Assembly: GCF_016595495.1 (NCBI RefSeq)
Contig: NZ_JAENIM010000041.1
Location: forward strand, 297,797 to 361,796
DNA: 64,000 bases
From: Persicirhabdus sediminis
GTDB lineage: Bacteria > Verrucomicrobiota > Verrucomicrobiia > Verrucomicrobiales > Akkermansiaceae
Direction of reading: 5' to 3'
Both the position numbers and the translations under genes were made by a program. Below are positions 47,941 through 57,464 of the stretch, piece after piece. Within the stretch, counting starts at the first letter, position 1. Each line of letters begins with the position of its first letter. A model generated the notes under the pieces. That model had not been told where the DNA came from and searched no databases. It was given only the letters and a program-made list of their open reading frames with translations.

Positions 47941-50154
47941 ATGTCTACCATTCAGAATTTGGCTAAATCAGCCATTCGTGGCTTCGGGCTTGCAAGTGTG
48001 GGCATTGACTTATTTGATAAGCCCATGAGCAGTACTGAGCACCGCGAGCCTTTGCAGGTTTTGAAGCATTATTTTGGCTTCGAGGGATTTGTGGGCACTC
48101 AGGACGAGGTGGTTAAGCAGATTTTGCAACGCAAAGATGGACTTGTGGTGATGCCGACTGGTGGCGGTAAATCATTGTGCTACCAACTGCCTGCACTTTG
48201 TCTGGATGGTGTAGCCCTAGTGGTGTCGCCATTGATTGCGCTGATGAAAGATCAGGTTGACGCACTGGTGGCGCGAGGAATTCCAGCCACCATGATCAAC
48301 TCCACGCTCAGCTGGGCCGAGCAAAAAGAGAGGCTCAATAAGATGAGCGCTGGCGACTACAAGCTCGTTTATGTCGCTCCAGAGCGTTTCCGCGCTGAGT
48401 CATTTATGTCCGCACTTGAGCGGGTGAATATTTCATTGTTAGCTGTTGATGAGGCTCACTGTCTCAGCCAGTGGGGGCACGATTTTCGCCCCGACTACAT
48501 GCGGCTGGGTAATGTTTTGGAATCGCTGGGTCGACCACAGTGTATCGCGCTAACAGCGACGGCTACCAAAGTAGTGCGCGATGATATTCTTAAGGTGTTA
48601 GCATTGCGCGATCCATTTGAAATGATCAGTGGGTTTTCTCGACCTAACTTGTCCCTGAATATCAACTCGGTAGATAAGGTGTCGCAGAAGTTTACCCGGC
48701 TGCGCAAGGTGATCAAAGAGCACAAAACGGGCATCGTTTATTGTGCCACTCGCAAGCGAGTTGAAGAAGTTTCAGAAATGCTAACTGACTGGGGGATGTC
48801 ATGCATTGCCTACCACGGCGGTATGAGCGACCAAGAACGTGAGACCACCCAGAATGTATTTATTAACAAAAAGGCAGATGTCGCCGTAGCGACTAACGCC
48901 TTTGGCATGGGCATTGATAGATCGGACGTGCGCTTTGTCGTTCACTTTGAAATCCCCGGTAGTGTGGAGGCCTACTATCAGGAAGCTGGGCGTGCAGGCC
49001 GAGACGGTGAGGCATCCTACTGTGAGTTGTTATTTAACTATGCCGATACGCGCACGCAGGAGTTTTTCATCGAAGGAGTTAATCCCAGCTACAAAACCAT
49101 CTGTGACGTCTATCAGTACATGTTAAACCACGCTGATAAAGACTACCAGCTAGTGGAAACATTAGATCAAATCAAAGAAGGGGCGGGGGTGAAAAATGGT
49201 ATCGCCGTGGGTTCAGCTCTCGGTGTGCTCATTCGCCACCGCTATGTAGAACGCTACGATGTGCCTGGCCAGCGCGCCAAAGGAACGCGCTTGCTGCAAC
49301 CGCAAGTGCTCACCAGCCAGCTGGCGATTGATAAAAATGCTCTCGAGGAGAAATCTCGCCGCGATCGTGAGAAACTCGATGCGATGGTTAGGCTTTGTTA
49401 TTCTCACAACTGCCGCCAGCAATGGATTCTCGATTATTTTGGTGATCCAAGTGGCGAACGCTGCGGCGACTGTGATCAATGTCGCGGTGAATCGTCTGGC
49501 GATCTGCGAGCTCCGGTAGGTGAAGAAGTTACTATCGTTAGGAAAGCACTCAGCGGTGTAGCGCGAATGAGCCGCCGTACTAATGAGGGCTGGGAAGGTA
49601 GATTTGGTCGTGGTCGTATTGTGCAGATGCTAATGGGAAGTAGATCTCAGGATATTTTGCGACTGAAGTTAGATACACTAACGACTTATGGAATTTTGCA
49701 ATCATTAGGCACTGCTTACGTTAATGGCCTATTTCGAAGCCTGCATGATGGCGGGCTGATTTATACGCAGAAAGGTGAATACCCATTGATCGCGCTGACG
49801 CCCTTAGGCGATAAAGTGATGCGTGGTGAGGCGGATTTCCAGCTGTGCTGGCCAGATGAAAAAGGTCTCGCTGAGAAAAATTCTAGCTCGAGCGCTGGTG
49901 TTCAGCTGGAGGAGTTAGGTTTTGATCCCGTTCTATTTGATAAACTCAAGATGCTGCGCAACGCGCTGGCTAAGAGCCAAGGAGTGAAAGCCTATGAGGT
50001 GTTCAGTAATAAAACCTTAGAACAGTTCACAAGGTTGCGACCTAAGACGATTGCTCAGGGGGAGCAGGTGCGTGGTGTTGGCGGATTTAAAGCTGAGCGG
50101 TACTTGCAGCACTTTGTGCAAGCGATTGCCGACTACGAGCGCGAGTACCTATAG
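47941..50154 (+). CDS. recQ: ATP-dependent DNA helicase RecQ
   Basis: The 737-aa protein is a complete RecQ. Motif 0/I is FVGTQDEVV and MPTGGGKSLCYQLP (Lys77); motif II is DEAH in VDEAHCLSQWGHDFRPDY. The helicase C domain has GIVYCATRKRVEEV and EAGRAGRDGE. The RQC zinc-binding cluster lies at about 490-513 (CRQQWILDYFGD, RCGDCDQC), and a winged helix precedes a C-terminal HRDC domain (ALAKSQGVKAYEVFSNKTLE). It unwinds 3'-5' in recombination and fork repair. There is a ~28-residue N-terminal extension before the usual start; Met29 is an alternative. Confidence 0.97.
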   Translation: MSTIQNLAKSAIRGFGLASVGIDLFDKPMSSTEHREPLQVLKHYFGFEGFVGTQDEVVKQILQRKDGLVVMPTGGGKSLCYQLPALCLDGVALVVSPLIALMKDQVDALVARGIPATMINSTLSWAEQKERLNKMSAGDYKLVYVAPERFRAESFMSALERVNISLLAVDEAHCLSQWGHDFRPDYMRLGNVLESLGRPQCIALTATATKVVRDDILKVLALRDPFEMISGFSRPNLSLNINSVDKVSQKFTRLRKVIKEHKTGIVYCATRKRVEEVSEMLTDWGMSCIAYHGGMSDQERETTQNVFINKKADVAVATNAFGMGIDRSDVRFVVHFEIPGSVEAYYQEAGRAGRDGEASYCELLFNYADTRTQEFFIEGVNPSYKTICDVYQYMLNHADKDYQLVETLDQIKEGAGVKNGIAVGSALGVLIRHRYVERYDVPGQRAKGTRLLQPQVLTSQLAIDKNALEEKSRRDREKLDAMVRLCYSHNCRQQWILDYFGDPSGERCGDCDQCRGESSGDLRAPVGEEVTIVRKALSGVARMSRRTNEGWEGRFGRGRIVQMLMGSRSQDILRLKLDTLTTYGILQSLGTAYVNGLFRSLHDGGLIYTQKGEYPLIALTPLGDKVMRGEADFQLCWPDEKGLAEKNSSSSAGVQLEELGFDPVLFDKLKMLRNALAKSQGVKAYEVFSNKTLEQFTRLRPKTIAQGEQVRGVGGFKAERYLQHFVQAIADYEREYL

Positions 50155-50221
50155 CTGATTTTGGCGTCAATTTTCTGCCTCAATAGATGATTAAAACTGG
50201 CATTTATCCCACTATAGGGGC

Positions 50222-51295
50222 ATGATGTTCTTCGTTATGGACGCCATTATCCAGCACCTAGAGGCCAAGCAAGATCTGAGTGAACGAGAAGTTTATGTAG
50301 CTGCAGAGATGCTGCTAGATGATTCTATTTCTGATGAAAAGAAAGCGCACTTTCTGCAAGCTCTTTCCGAAAAGGGTGAGACATCTAGCGAAATTACCTA
50401 TTTTGTGCAGGCATTCCTAGAGCGTGCCGTTGACCCGAAGGTGAACGAATTGCAACTTGATGGCCCGACAATTGATATTGTTGGAACTGGTGGTGATAAG
50501 TTAGATTTATTCAATGTTTCTACCACTAGCATGTTTGTAATTGCTGCAGGCGGTGCGGTGGTATTGAAACATGGCAACCGCGGCGTGACCTCAAAGAGCG
50601 GCACGGCTGATGTGTTGGAAACTTTGGGCATTCAGCTAGGTTCCAGCCCTGAAGTATTTCGCCGCTGTGTCCAGGAAGCTGGTGTAGGATTTTTATTTGC
50701 GCCAGCATGCCATCCAGCCTTCAAGGCGGTGGTGGGTGTTCGCAAGTTGTTAGCTGAGAAAGGTGTACGCACGATATTTAACCTGATAGGGCCATTGCTC
50801 AATCCAGCTCGGCCGAGCTGTCAACTTGTAGGCGTGGCAGCATCTGAGTACGCACCTATTTTTGCAGAAATCCTCCAACGGCTGGGGCGCGAAAGTGCAT
50901 GGGTCGTTTGTGGATCCACAGAAGATGGACGCGCAGTGGATGAAATGAGCACTATGGGCAAGACCATCATTTGCAAGTCTGGAGTATACGAAGAGATCCT
51001 CGATGAGGAGGTGAAACCACAGGATTTTGGTTTCAACTTGGCTGCTGTGGATGAACTCAAAGGCGGCACCCCTGAGGAAAATGCACAGATTTTAGAGGAT
51101 GTGTTAGCTGGTAAAGATACCGGACCAAAGCGTGACATCGTATTGCTTAATGCGGGAGCTGGATTAGCTTGTGCTGGTCTAGCAGATAACCTTGGCGATG
51201 GCATTAAACTCGCCGGTGAGTTGATAGATTCAGGCCAAGCAATAGCAAAATTGCGCAAGCTTCAGGCGATCTCTAGCGAGCTGGCTGGAGAATAA
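50222..51295 (+). CDS. trpD: Anthranilate phosphoribosyltransferase
   Basis: The 357-aa protein has GTGGD (88-92) in the PRPP-binding loop, NVSTTSMFVIAAGG, and KHGNRGVTSKSGTADVLE for anthranilate/PRPP binding, plus FLFAPACHPAFKAV. It catalyses the second step of tryptophan synthesis, joining anthranilate to PRPP. Start ATG 50222 is used; ATG 50237 gives a more typical N-terminus. No other trp gene is nearby, so the pathway genes are scattered. Confidence 0.96.
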   Translation: MMFFVMDAIIQHLEAKQDLSEREVYVAAEMLLDDSISDEKKAHFLQALSEKGETSSEITYFVQAFLERAVDPKVNELQLDGPTIDIVGTGGDKLDLFNVSTTSMFVIAAGGAVVLKHGNRGVTSKSGTADVLETLGIQLGSSPEVFRRCVQEAGVGFLFAPACHPAFKAVVGVRKLLAEKGVRTIFNLIGPLLNPARPSCQLVGVAASEYAPIFAEILQRLGRESAWVVCGSTEDGRAVDEMSTMGKTIICKSGVYEEILDEEVKPQDFGFNLAAVDELKGGTPEENAQILEDVLAGKDTGPKRDIVLLNAGAGLACAGLADNLGDGIKLAGELIDSGQAIAKLRKLQAISSELAGE

Positions 51296-51399
51296 TCAAA
51301 CTGTGGTTTAATCATTGCCGTTTGATTTCAGCTGAGCCATCAGCCAGATTAATGAGTGATGGCTTGTTTGTGATTGCCATCATTAGACAAAGAAAAATT

Positions 51400-52515
51400 A
51401 TGAGCCCACACGTAAAACCAAGTAAAGTACCTAACGAAAGAGACTTCGCCGGTGGCATGATATCATCGATTTCATGTTCCTTTGTTGGATCCACGGGAGA
51501 AATGCAGCTGGACGAAGAAATCAAAGAGATGGCTGCTGGAATCTCTGGTGTGTCTGATCTTTGCCTGTTGCAGGAAATGATGATCTCTTCGGTTCGTACG
51601 GCGCGTGGCGCAGTGACAGAGGGAGATTTCAAAACCATGAACCGCGCTCTCAAAGAGATGCGCTACGCCAATGAGGTTTTCTATCCATTCCGTAGTACCC
51701 GCAAGGTTGGAGTTTTTGGTTCTGCTAGAACGCAGCCACACGAGCCAGAGTATCAGGCTGCAGTAGATTTTTCACGCAAGATGCGCGATGCTAACTTTAT
51801 GACCATCACTGGAGCTGGCCCCGGCATCATGGCGGCGGGCAATGAAGGTGCTGGACGAGAAGATTCTTTTGGTCTGAATATCAGCCTGCCATTTGAGGCG
51901 ACTGCCAATTCCTATATTGCAGGTGACGAGAAATTGATAGACTTCAATTATTTCTTCACGCGTAAGTTATCTTTTGTCAAAGAGAGCGACGCGGTAGCTG
52001 CTTTCCCTGGTGGATTTGGTACTATGGATGAGATCTTTGAGACGCTCACGCTGATGCAGACGGGGAAAGTGCGGATCTATCCACTAGTGTTGGTAGATGC
52101 ACCAGGAGGCACCTATTGGAAGTTCTGGTTACAGTTTGTGCAGGAGCATTTGCATCGCTTGAATCTCATTTCTGATAGCGACTTTTCTTTGTTCAAGGTA
52201 ACGGACAATGTCGATGAAGCTGTTGAGGAAATCACTAACTTCTATCGTAACTTCCATTCATACCGCTACGTTGGTGACCATTTGGTGATTCGTCTTCTCA
52301 AGCCGCTAACTAAGGCAGCGATCAACAAGCTGCAGAAGGATTTCAAAGATGTGATCAAAAGTGGCAAAATCAAATTGAGCGAAGCTTTGCCTGAAGAAGC
52401 TAACGAACCACGTCTAGCTGAACTGCCAAGGCTGGTATTCAGACACGGACATCGCGATTTTGGACGTCTCAGAGAGATGATCAATGCGATCAACGCTGCA
52501 GAGGTTGGTAGTTAG
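51400..52515 (+). CDS. LOG-family (TIGR00730-like) Rossmann protein
   Basis: The protein is 371 aa from ATG 51400; an open TTG-initiated extension to 51322 lacks conserved sequence. The core has VGVFGSART, ITGAGPGIMAAGNEGAG and the signature PGGFGTMDEIFETLTL. These are the PGGxGTxxE and nucleotide-contact residues of LOG phosphoribohydrolases, which hydrolyse cytokinin-type or nucleotide 5'-monophosphates and are often misannotated as lysine decarboxylases. An N-terminal helical region of ~120 residues and a C-terminal ~85-residue extension (HSYRYVGDHLVIRLLKPL) make it longer than minimal LOG. A terminator follows. Confidence 0.88.
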   Translation: MSPHVKPSKVPNERDFAGGMISSISCSFVGSTGEMQLDEEIKEMAAGISGVSDLCLLQEMMISSVRTARGAVTEGDFKTMNRALKEMRYANEVFYPFRSTRKVGVFGSARTQPHEPEYQAAVDFSRKMRDANFMTITGAGPGIMAAGNEGAGREDSFGLNISLPFEATANSYIAGDEKLIDFNYFFTRKLSFVKESDAVAAFPGGFGTMDEIFETLTLMQTGKVRIYPLVLVDAPGGTYWKFWLQFVQEHLHRLNLISDSDFSLFKVTDNVDEAVEEITNFYRNFHSYRYVGDHLVIRLLKPLTKAAINKLQKDFKDVIKSGKIKLSEALPEEANEPRLAELPRLVFRHGHRDFGRLREMINAINAAEVGS

Positions 52516-52564
52516 CCTCGTGCATCCAACTGGCTGATAGGTCGGTTGGGGAATTCTAATTTTC

Positions 52565-52606
52565 ATAACCAGATCTAGCTAGCATAGCTGGATCTGGTTA
52601 TTTTTT
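52565..52606 (+). terminator. Intrinsic terminator
   Basis: ATAACCAGATC pairs perfectly with GATCTGGTTAT and is followed by TTTTTTG, about 50 bp after the LOG gene stop. Confidence 0.92.
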
Positions 52607-52670
52607 GTAGCTGTTCAATGCGTTTAGAAATGTGATTGCTGATTGCTCAGACCATGTTTATAGATAGCGT

Positions 52671-54092
52671 ATGTCTGAGTTTGATTTTGTTGTTTTGGGT
52701 GGAGGAAGTGCTGGTTATGCCGCAGCGAGAACGGCCCACGAGTTAGGTCTATCGGTAGCTGTGGTGGATGGCGCTGATGAGTTGGGCGGGCTATGTATTC
52801 TGCGCGGGTGTATGCCTAGCAAGACATTAATTCAGTCAGCTAACAGAGCATTGTCGATTCGCCGAGCTGGCGAATTTGGTCTGCGGGCACATGGATTCGA
52901 AGTTCATCCAGAGGAGATCCGTGACAGAAAGCGCGAGCTGATAGACGATTTTGCCGGCTACCGTCAAGGTCAGCTAGCTGATGGGCGTTTTGAGCTGATT
53001 CGCGGTTACGGCCAGTATTTATCGCCCACTCAGATTATCGTCAACCAGCGCGAAGGTGGCGAGCGTATCATCGAAGCTAAGACCAGTATCATTGCGACTG
53101 GCTCAAAGGTCTCGGAAGTACCAATCGAAGGGTTGGCTGAGTTAGGTTATTGGACGAGTGATGATATTTTAGATACCGATACTTTGCCGCAGTCGATTAT
53201 TGTGCTCGGTGGTGGCGCGATTGCCCTAGAAATGGCTCACTACCTCGAAGGTGTTGGTCGCGATGTATTTGTCATTCAACGCTCGGATCAACTTCTATCA
53301 GGCAGTGATAGAGATGTAGCTAAAGCCTTGGAAGGTGCGCTGAACGAACGTGAGAAGATGGATGTTTTCACGGCGACGAAGATCGTGCGCGCAGAATCCG
53401 CAGATGGTGGCTTGAAGAAGTTAGTTTTTGAACATAAAGGTGAGCTCTGTGAAATTGTTGCTGAGGAGATTTTGTATGCTTTGGGGCGTGAACCAGCGAC
53501 GGCTAAGTTAGATCTGGTGCAGGCTAATATTGAGACTGATAGAGGCTATGTGAAAACCCAGCCTGACCAGCAGACTTCACAGCCAAACATATTTGCCGCA
53601 GGGGATGTGTGCGGGCCACTAGAAGTGGTGCATATCGCCATCGAACAAGGCGAAGCAGCTGCCTACAACGCTGCACGCTATTTGGGCAAAGTGGACGGGC
53701 GAATCAAGACGATGGATTACCGACTGAAGCTATTTGGTGTGTTTACCGAGCCACAAGTAGCGCAAGTGGGCATGACGGAAAATGAAGCGATAGACAAGGG
53801 GATAGAGACCGTAGTGGCGACCTATCCATTTGACGATCACGGCAAGTCGATGACGATGGGCGAGACACATGGATTTGTTAAGCTGATAGGTGATAAACAT
53901 ACTGGCGAGATTCTCGGTGGTTCGGTGGTTGGCCCCGAAGCTACCGAGTTGATCCACGAGATTGTTGTTGCCATGCATTTCCATGCCAAAGCGGCTGATT
54001 TGATGACCATTCCACATTACCACCCGACACTCAGCGAAATTTGGACTTATCCAGCTGAAGACATTGCCGATCTGGTAGAGGAAGCTAAGTAG
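52671..54092 (+). CDS. Class I flavin disulfide oxidoreductase (dihydrolipoyl dehydrogenase / mercuric reductase-like)
   Basis: The 473-aa protein has an FAD-binding GGGSAG (10-15) and redox disulfide C42-ILRG-C47 in LGGLCILRGCMPSKTL. An NAD(P) Rossmann motif follows (IIVLGGGAIALEMA), then FAD motif IFAAGDVCG. The dimerisation domain carries the catalytic His-Glu dyad in HPTLSE. The CILRGC active site differs from the CVNVGC of E2-linked Lpd, and no lipoyl, mercury or glutathione cluster is adjacent. The physiological substrate is therefore open. It ends 8 bp before dgt, so the two are likely co-transcribed. Confidence 0.9.
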   Translation: MSEFDFVVLGGGSAGYAAARTAHELGLSVAVVDGADELGGLCILRGCMPSKTLIQSANRALSIRRAGEFGLRAHGFEVHPEEIRDRKRELIDDFAGYRQGQLADGRFELIRGYGQYLSPTQIIVNQREGGERIIEAKTSIIATGSKVSEVPIEGLAELGYWTSDDILDTDTLPQSIIVLGGGAIALEMAHYLEGVGRDVFVIQRSDQLLSGSDRDVAKALEGALNEREKMDVFTATKIVRAESADGGLKKLVFEHKGELCEIVAEEILYALGREPATAKLDLVQANIETDRGYVKTQPDQQTSQPNIFAAGDVCGPLEVVHIAIEQGEAAAYNAARYLGKVDGRIKTMDYRLKLFGVFTEPQVAQVGMTENEAIDKGIETVVATYPFDDHGKSMTMGETHGFVKLIGDKHTGEILGGSVVGPEATELIHEIVVAMHFHAKAADLMTIPHYHPTLSEIWTYPAEDIADLVEEAK

Positions 54093-54100
54093 TTAGCCAT

Positions 54101-55384
54101 ATGAAAAATAATTTCTATCAATCTTTTGATTACGAAAGGCAAGCGTCTTGGGGCAATAGCGACGACTATCGCACACCGTTCCAGATTGACCGTGATCGCG
54201 TATTGCACTCGCTAGCATTTCGCAAGCTGCAGAACAAAACTCAAGTATTTTGGAGCGGCGAGTATGATTTCTATCGCACGCGGCTAACTCATTCACTAGA
54301 GGTGGCGCAAATTGGTCGCTCTATCAGCTATTGGTTGAAATCATCCAGCCCGCTGCTGAGAGATGACTTTTTCATTGATGCCGATCTGGTGGAAGCCATC
54401 TGTCTATCTCATGACTTGGGGCATCCACCATTTGGCCACGCTGGTGAGAAAGGGCTGAATTATTTCATGCGTGACCACGGTGGTTTTGAAGGTAATGCGC
54501 AGACTTTACGTCTATTAAATGACAGGCTGTTTGCTGAAAAGAGAGACGGCATGAATCCATCTCGTGGGTTTCTCGATGGCGTACTGAAATATAAATCACT
54601 GCGCTGCGAGTTGCAAAAATCAACTGGCGCAAATCCAGACAACCATTTCATCTACGACAAACAAGCTGGCCAGTTAGACTGGGCGATGGGGGAGATGGAT
54701 TTCCCGCTCGAGCTGGCACCAGGTGAGCAGCGGGATAGCTTTAAGTCATTAGAGTGTCAGATCATGGACTGGGCTGATGATACTGCCTACTCGCTGCACG
54801 ATTTGGTAGATAGCCTGCGCGCTGGCCATCTCAACCGCGAGAAGATTGAGCAGTGGGGGAGCCAGCAGGATGAGCACTCACAGCAGATTTTGCAGCCATT
54901 GCTAGAGGCGATGCAGCGTGGACGCGTGGAGTCATTTGTTGCCCGCAGAATTGGTGAATATATCAAAGCTTGCCAGCTAGTGGAAGATAGTAACTTTATG
55001 AGCCAGTCTAGTAATCGATACCGTTTCCGACTGCAGGTGGACGAGAACGTCCAGCTTGAGAGCAAGGTATTCAAAGCGTTGGCCTATCAGGTAGTCTTTA
55101 TGAGTCCAGCTATCAAGCAGCTAGAGTATAAAGGAAACTACATGCTAGAGAAACTTTGGAACTTGCTAGAGGAACGCTACGTCAAAGGCAATAGCATTTG
55201 CGGGCAGGATTATGCCTTGCTGCCGAGCTCAGTGGCTGAGGAAATCGAGCAATCTGCCGAGCCTGACCAGCGCGCACGGCTAGTCTGTGACTATCTAGCA
55301 AGCCTCACCGACGGTGCATGCGCGCGTATGTACCAGCGACTGTTTGTGCCAGATTCTGGATCTATCAATGACCTGATGCTGTAG
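54101..55384 (+). CDS. dgt: Deoxyguanosinetriphosphate triphosphohydrolase (HD domain dNTPase)
   Basis: The 427-aa protein shows the dGTPase start (RTPFQIDRDRVLHSLAFRKL), first HD-superfamily His64 (RLTHSLEVAQ), the His104-Asp105 pair in LSHDLGHPPFGHAGE and a later metal-binding Asp (DWADDTAYSLHDL). It converts dNTPs to nucleosides plus triphosphate, controlling dNTP pools and sometimes antiviral defence. It is downstream partner of the flavin oxidoreductase gene, and convergent with the next gene (5-bp gap). Confidence 0.96.
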   Translation: MKNNFYQSFDYERQASWGNSDDYRTPFQIDRDRVLHSLAFRKLQNKTQVFWSGEYDFYRTRLTHSLEVAQIGRSISYWLKSSSPLLRDDFFIDADLVEAICLSHDLGHPPFGHAGEKGLNYFMRDHGGFEGNAQTLRLLNDRLFAEKRDGMNPSRGFLDGVLKYKSLRCELQKSTGANPDNHFIYDKQAGQLDWAMGEMDFPLELAPGEQRDSFKSLECQIMDWADDTAYSLHDLVDSLRAGHLNREKIEQWGSQQDEHSQQILQPLLEAMQRGRVESFVARRIGEYIKACQLVEDSNFMSQSSNRYRFRLQVDENVQLESKVFKALAYQVVFMSPAIKQLEYKGNYMLEKLWNLLEERYVKGNSICGQDYALLPSSVAEEIEQSAEPDQRARLVCDYLASLTDGACARMYQRLFVPDSGSINDLML

Positions 55385-55389
55385 GTGAG

Positions 55390-56379
55390 TTAGAGATCGG
55401 AATCGTTGCTGGCACTTTGGCTTTCTGGCCCATTCACCAATGACTGGAACTCTTTGATCCAGGCGTCGGCTTTTTCGTGTTTGAGGTTGGCCTTAACTAG
55501 CGAAAGCATGTTTTTCGCAGAGGTCATCTCGTCGCCCGAAGTAAAACAATCGACTTCCATTTCCCACATCAACTCGGGTTTGATTTCAACAAATGGTCTC
55601 TGGAAGTTAGGTTTGATAGAGCTAGATGGTGTTGGCTTGCCGTCTTTTGGTGGCTTTGCCTTGGTATTCCAAATTTGATGTTTTGCCTCTTCCATACGGA
55701 TGCGGCTTGCCCATGCCTGGCGCAGACGTGTGGAGTTGCTTGTATCGCGGTATTGCGGCAGAATGACGAGGTCAAACACCTCATCAATCCTAGCTGGAGA
55801 AGTTGGCCAATTGTCGGGTTTCATTTCTTTCAGCATGAGAGCATTGACGATCACTGAGTTCATCACATTGCGCTCCATGATGTCGTGGTAGCCGTACATG
55901 AGGCGCGAGTCGTCCATGATGCCCTGAAGGTATTTGAGTGTCTTTGGCGCCATTTCAGAGTATTCACCTTCCTGTTGGGTTGCTTCAATAGTTAGCAATA
56001 GCCAAGCGATCTGGTGGCGAATCGCGCGGCGAAATCCACTAGCAGAATGTTGCACCGCATTTTTGCGTCGCCACTCGCGGAAGTCCTGCGACTTCTCGTC
56101 TTTTTTGACGAAGTGAACCTGCTCGTAACACTGGATGAATAGTTCGTAGGCCTTGGCATCCGAGCTAGCCGCTTCTAGCAGACGACGGTGTGCCGCAGAA
56201 TATTGCCCCAAGATGTATTTGTCAGATTGCTCCTGAATGAGGCGCAGTTGCTCCATCAGTGCAATTTTGTCTACTTCCTTCAGTGGCTCAGCTTCGCCAT
56301 TGGCTAGATTTACTGAACCCAGAACGCCAGCGGTGATGGCCATCGTCGTGATAAATGGAAAAGAGCGGTCAAATTTCAT
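55390..56379 (-). CDS. Exported protein of unknown function
   Basis: The 329-aa product has a signal-like start (FITTMAITAGVLGSVNLANG). The mature region is highly helical, with Arg/Glu-rich segments (FREWRRKNAVQHSASGFRRA) and a late Lys/Pro-rich linker (NTKAKPPKDGKPTPSSS). No family is recognised. It is monocistronic, converging on dgt. Confidence 0.7.
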   Translation of the reverse strand: MKFDRSFPFITTMAITAGVLGSVNLANGEAEPLKEVDKIALMEQLRLIQEQSDKYILGQYSAAHRRLLEAASSDAKAYELFIQCYEQVHFVKKDEKSQDFREWRRKNAVQHSASGFRRAIRHQIAWLLLTIEATQQEGEYSEMAPKTLKYLQGIMDDSRLMYGYHDIMERNVMNSVIVNALMLKEMKPDNWPTSPARIDEVFDLVILPQYRDTSNSTRLRQAWASRIRMEEAKHQIWNTKAKPPKDGKPTPSSSIKPNFQRPFVEIKPELMWEMEVDCFTSGDEMTSAKNMLSLVKANLKHEKADAWIKEFQSLVNGPESQSASNDSDL

Positions 56380-56820
56380 CTCGGCTACTATACGTTGAAA
56401 TGTCTGATAACATTACACTTTTCTTGCTTCAGCTGTTACAGCCGCTTAGCCAAAATCGCGCATTTCTTGCTGCTCTAGGCACCAGCGGGCAAAGGATTCT
56501 GTACTTGTTAGTGATTTCTTTTCACTAGCTGGCTGATCATTGGCGCGCTAGGCAGAAAAAATATGTATCTGGCTGGAGAGTTGCGCATAGTTTACCGTCA
56601 TCGACGGGAAAATTTTCCCAAAGACATAGATTAATCATCCAGACTGTAGTTTGTATTTCTAAATAATTTGTAATCAGCTGGTTGACTGGTCATTTTACTT
56701 AGCTTAGGCCGACGGCTGCTGGTCGCCAGAGTGATTTTTTTCAAGAAAGTGTCATCACTAGCTTGACGAATGCCTCCATATATGGTTTTTCTCTGCGCGT
56801 CGACGACGACCGCACTGATT
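56380..56820. other. Intergenic region upstream of tRNA-Ser
   Basis: About 440 bp without a gene. It contains a TTGACG at 56763 that could be part of the tRNA promoter, and an AGCTGGCTG cluster at 56526. Nothing else is recognised. Confidence 0.35.
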
Positions 56821-56910
56821 GGACCGGTGGCTGAGTGGTCGAAAGCGCTCCCCTGCTAAGGGAGTATACCGGAGACGGTATCGAGGGTTCGAATCCCTCC
56901 CGGTCCGCCA
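56821..56910 (+). tRNA. tRNA-Ser (anticodon GCU), reads AGC/AGU
   Basis: The acceptor stem GGACCGG pairs with CCGGTCC, with G discriminator and genome-encoded CCA (56908-56910). The D-arm starts GGCTGAGTGGTCGAAAGC. The anticodon stem CTCCC/GGGAG holds the loop CTGCTAA, giving anticodon GCT. The long variable arm (TACCG-GAGA-CGGTA) is typical of class II tRNA-Ser, and the T-arm contains GGTTCGAATCC. A terminator follows 13 bp later. Confidence 0.97.
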
Positions 56911-56922
56911 TTTGCAAAAATG

Positions 56923-56954
56923 CCCGCTGCTACTTCAAGCAGTGGGTTTTTTTG
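56923..56954 (+). terminator. Intrinsic terminator of tRNA-Ser
   Basis: CCCGCTGC pairs with GCAGTGGG (one G-T wobble) and is followed by TTTTTTT. Confidence 0.85.
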
Positions 56955-57279
56955 TGCCTGCTACCCAGCAGTGGATCACACAAGGATGAAGTATAGTCGG
57001 CTGCAGAATCACTGCCGTGACGAGCTGTCCTGGCATCGTGAGCAGGCGAGGGGCCAGCACGGTGAATGGTAAGCTTGGCATTGTGGGCATAGAGAGCTGA
57101 AGCTGGGCGAGCACAGGGTAAATGTGATTCTAGTTGTCTAAATGCGCACAAAGGCGCCTGCAGAACTAGTGGAGGAAGTTCATCACGATAGCTGACGTTA
57201 CCGTGCACCTAGCCTCGATCTCAGGGGGGGATTGGCTGGTTTAACTGTGTTCTATGTTCTGCGGCTTTGTCCCATCATT
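56955..57279. other. Gene-free stretch between tRNA-Ser and the RAYT repeats
   Basis: An open frame on minus through part of this region has no protein-like composition and overlaps the terminator. I see no reliable gene. The position just 3' of a tRNA gene is a common site for accessory DNA, but I find no repeat of the tRNA 3' end in the window. Confidence 0.4.
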
Positions 57280-57414
57280 AGACAGACAAACTCAGTTGAG
57301 CTCAGCTAGCTTATACAATGTTCATCATTAGACAGACAAACTCAGTTGATTAGACTGCAGTTGATTAGACAGACAAAGTCAGCTGAGTTTCAGGTCCATC
57401 ATTAGACAGACAAA
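57280..57414. repeat. Four direct copies of AGACAGACAAA before the first RAYT
   Basis: The 11-mer starts at 57280, 57330, 57367 and 57404, spacings 50, 37 and 37 bp. Most copies sit within a longer CATCATTAGACAGACAAACT context (the third reads TTGATTAGACAGACAAAGTC). A fifth copy (58924) precedes the second RAYT in the same relative position as the fourth precedes the first. Probable recognition or end sequences of the RAYT element. Confidence 0.88.
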
Positions 57415-57464
57415 CTGAAAGAGCTTTTTTGCAATCTGCTGAACTTGAGTTACCTGTATGGATT

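Noticed and set aside
56930..57208. 92-aa ORF on minus next to tRNA-Ser
   Set aside because: It overlaps the tRNA terminator, has irregular composition and no recognisable motif; judged fortuitous.
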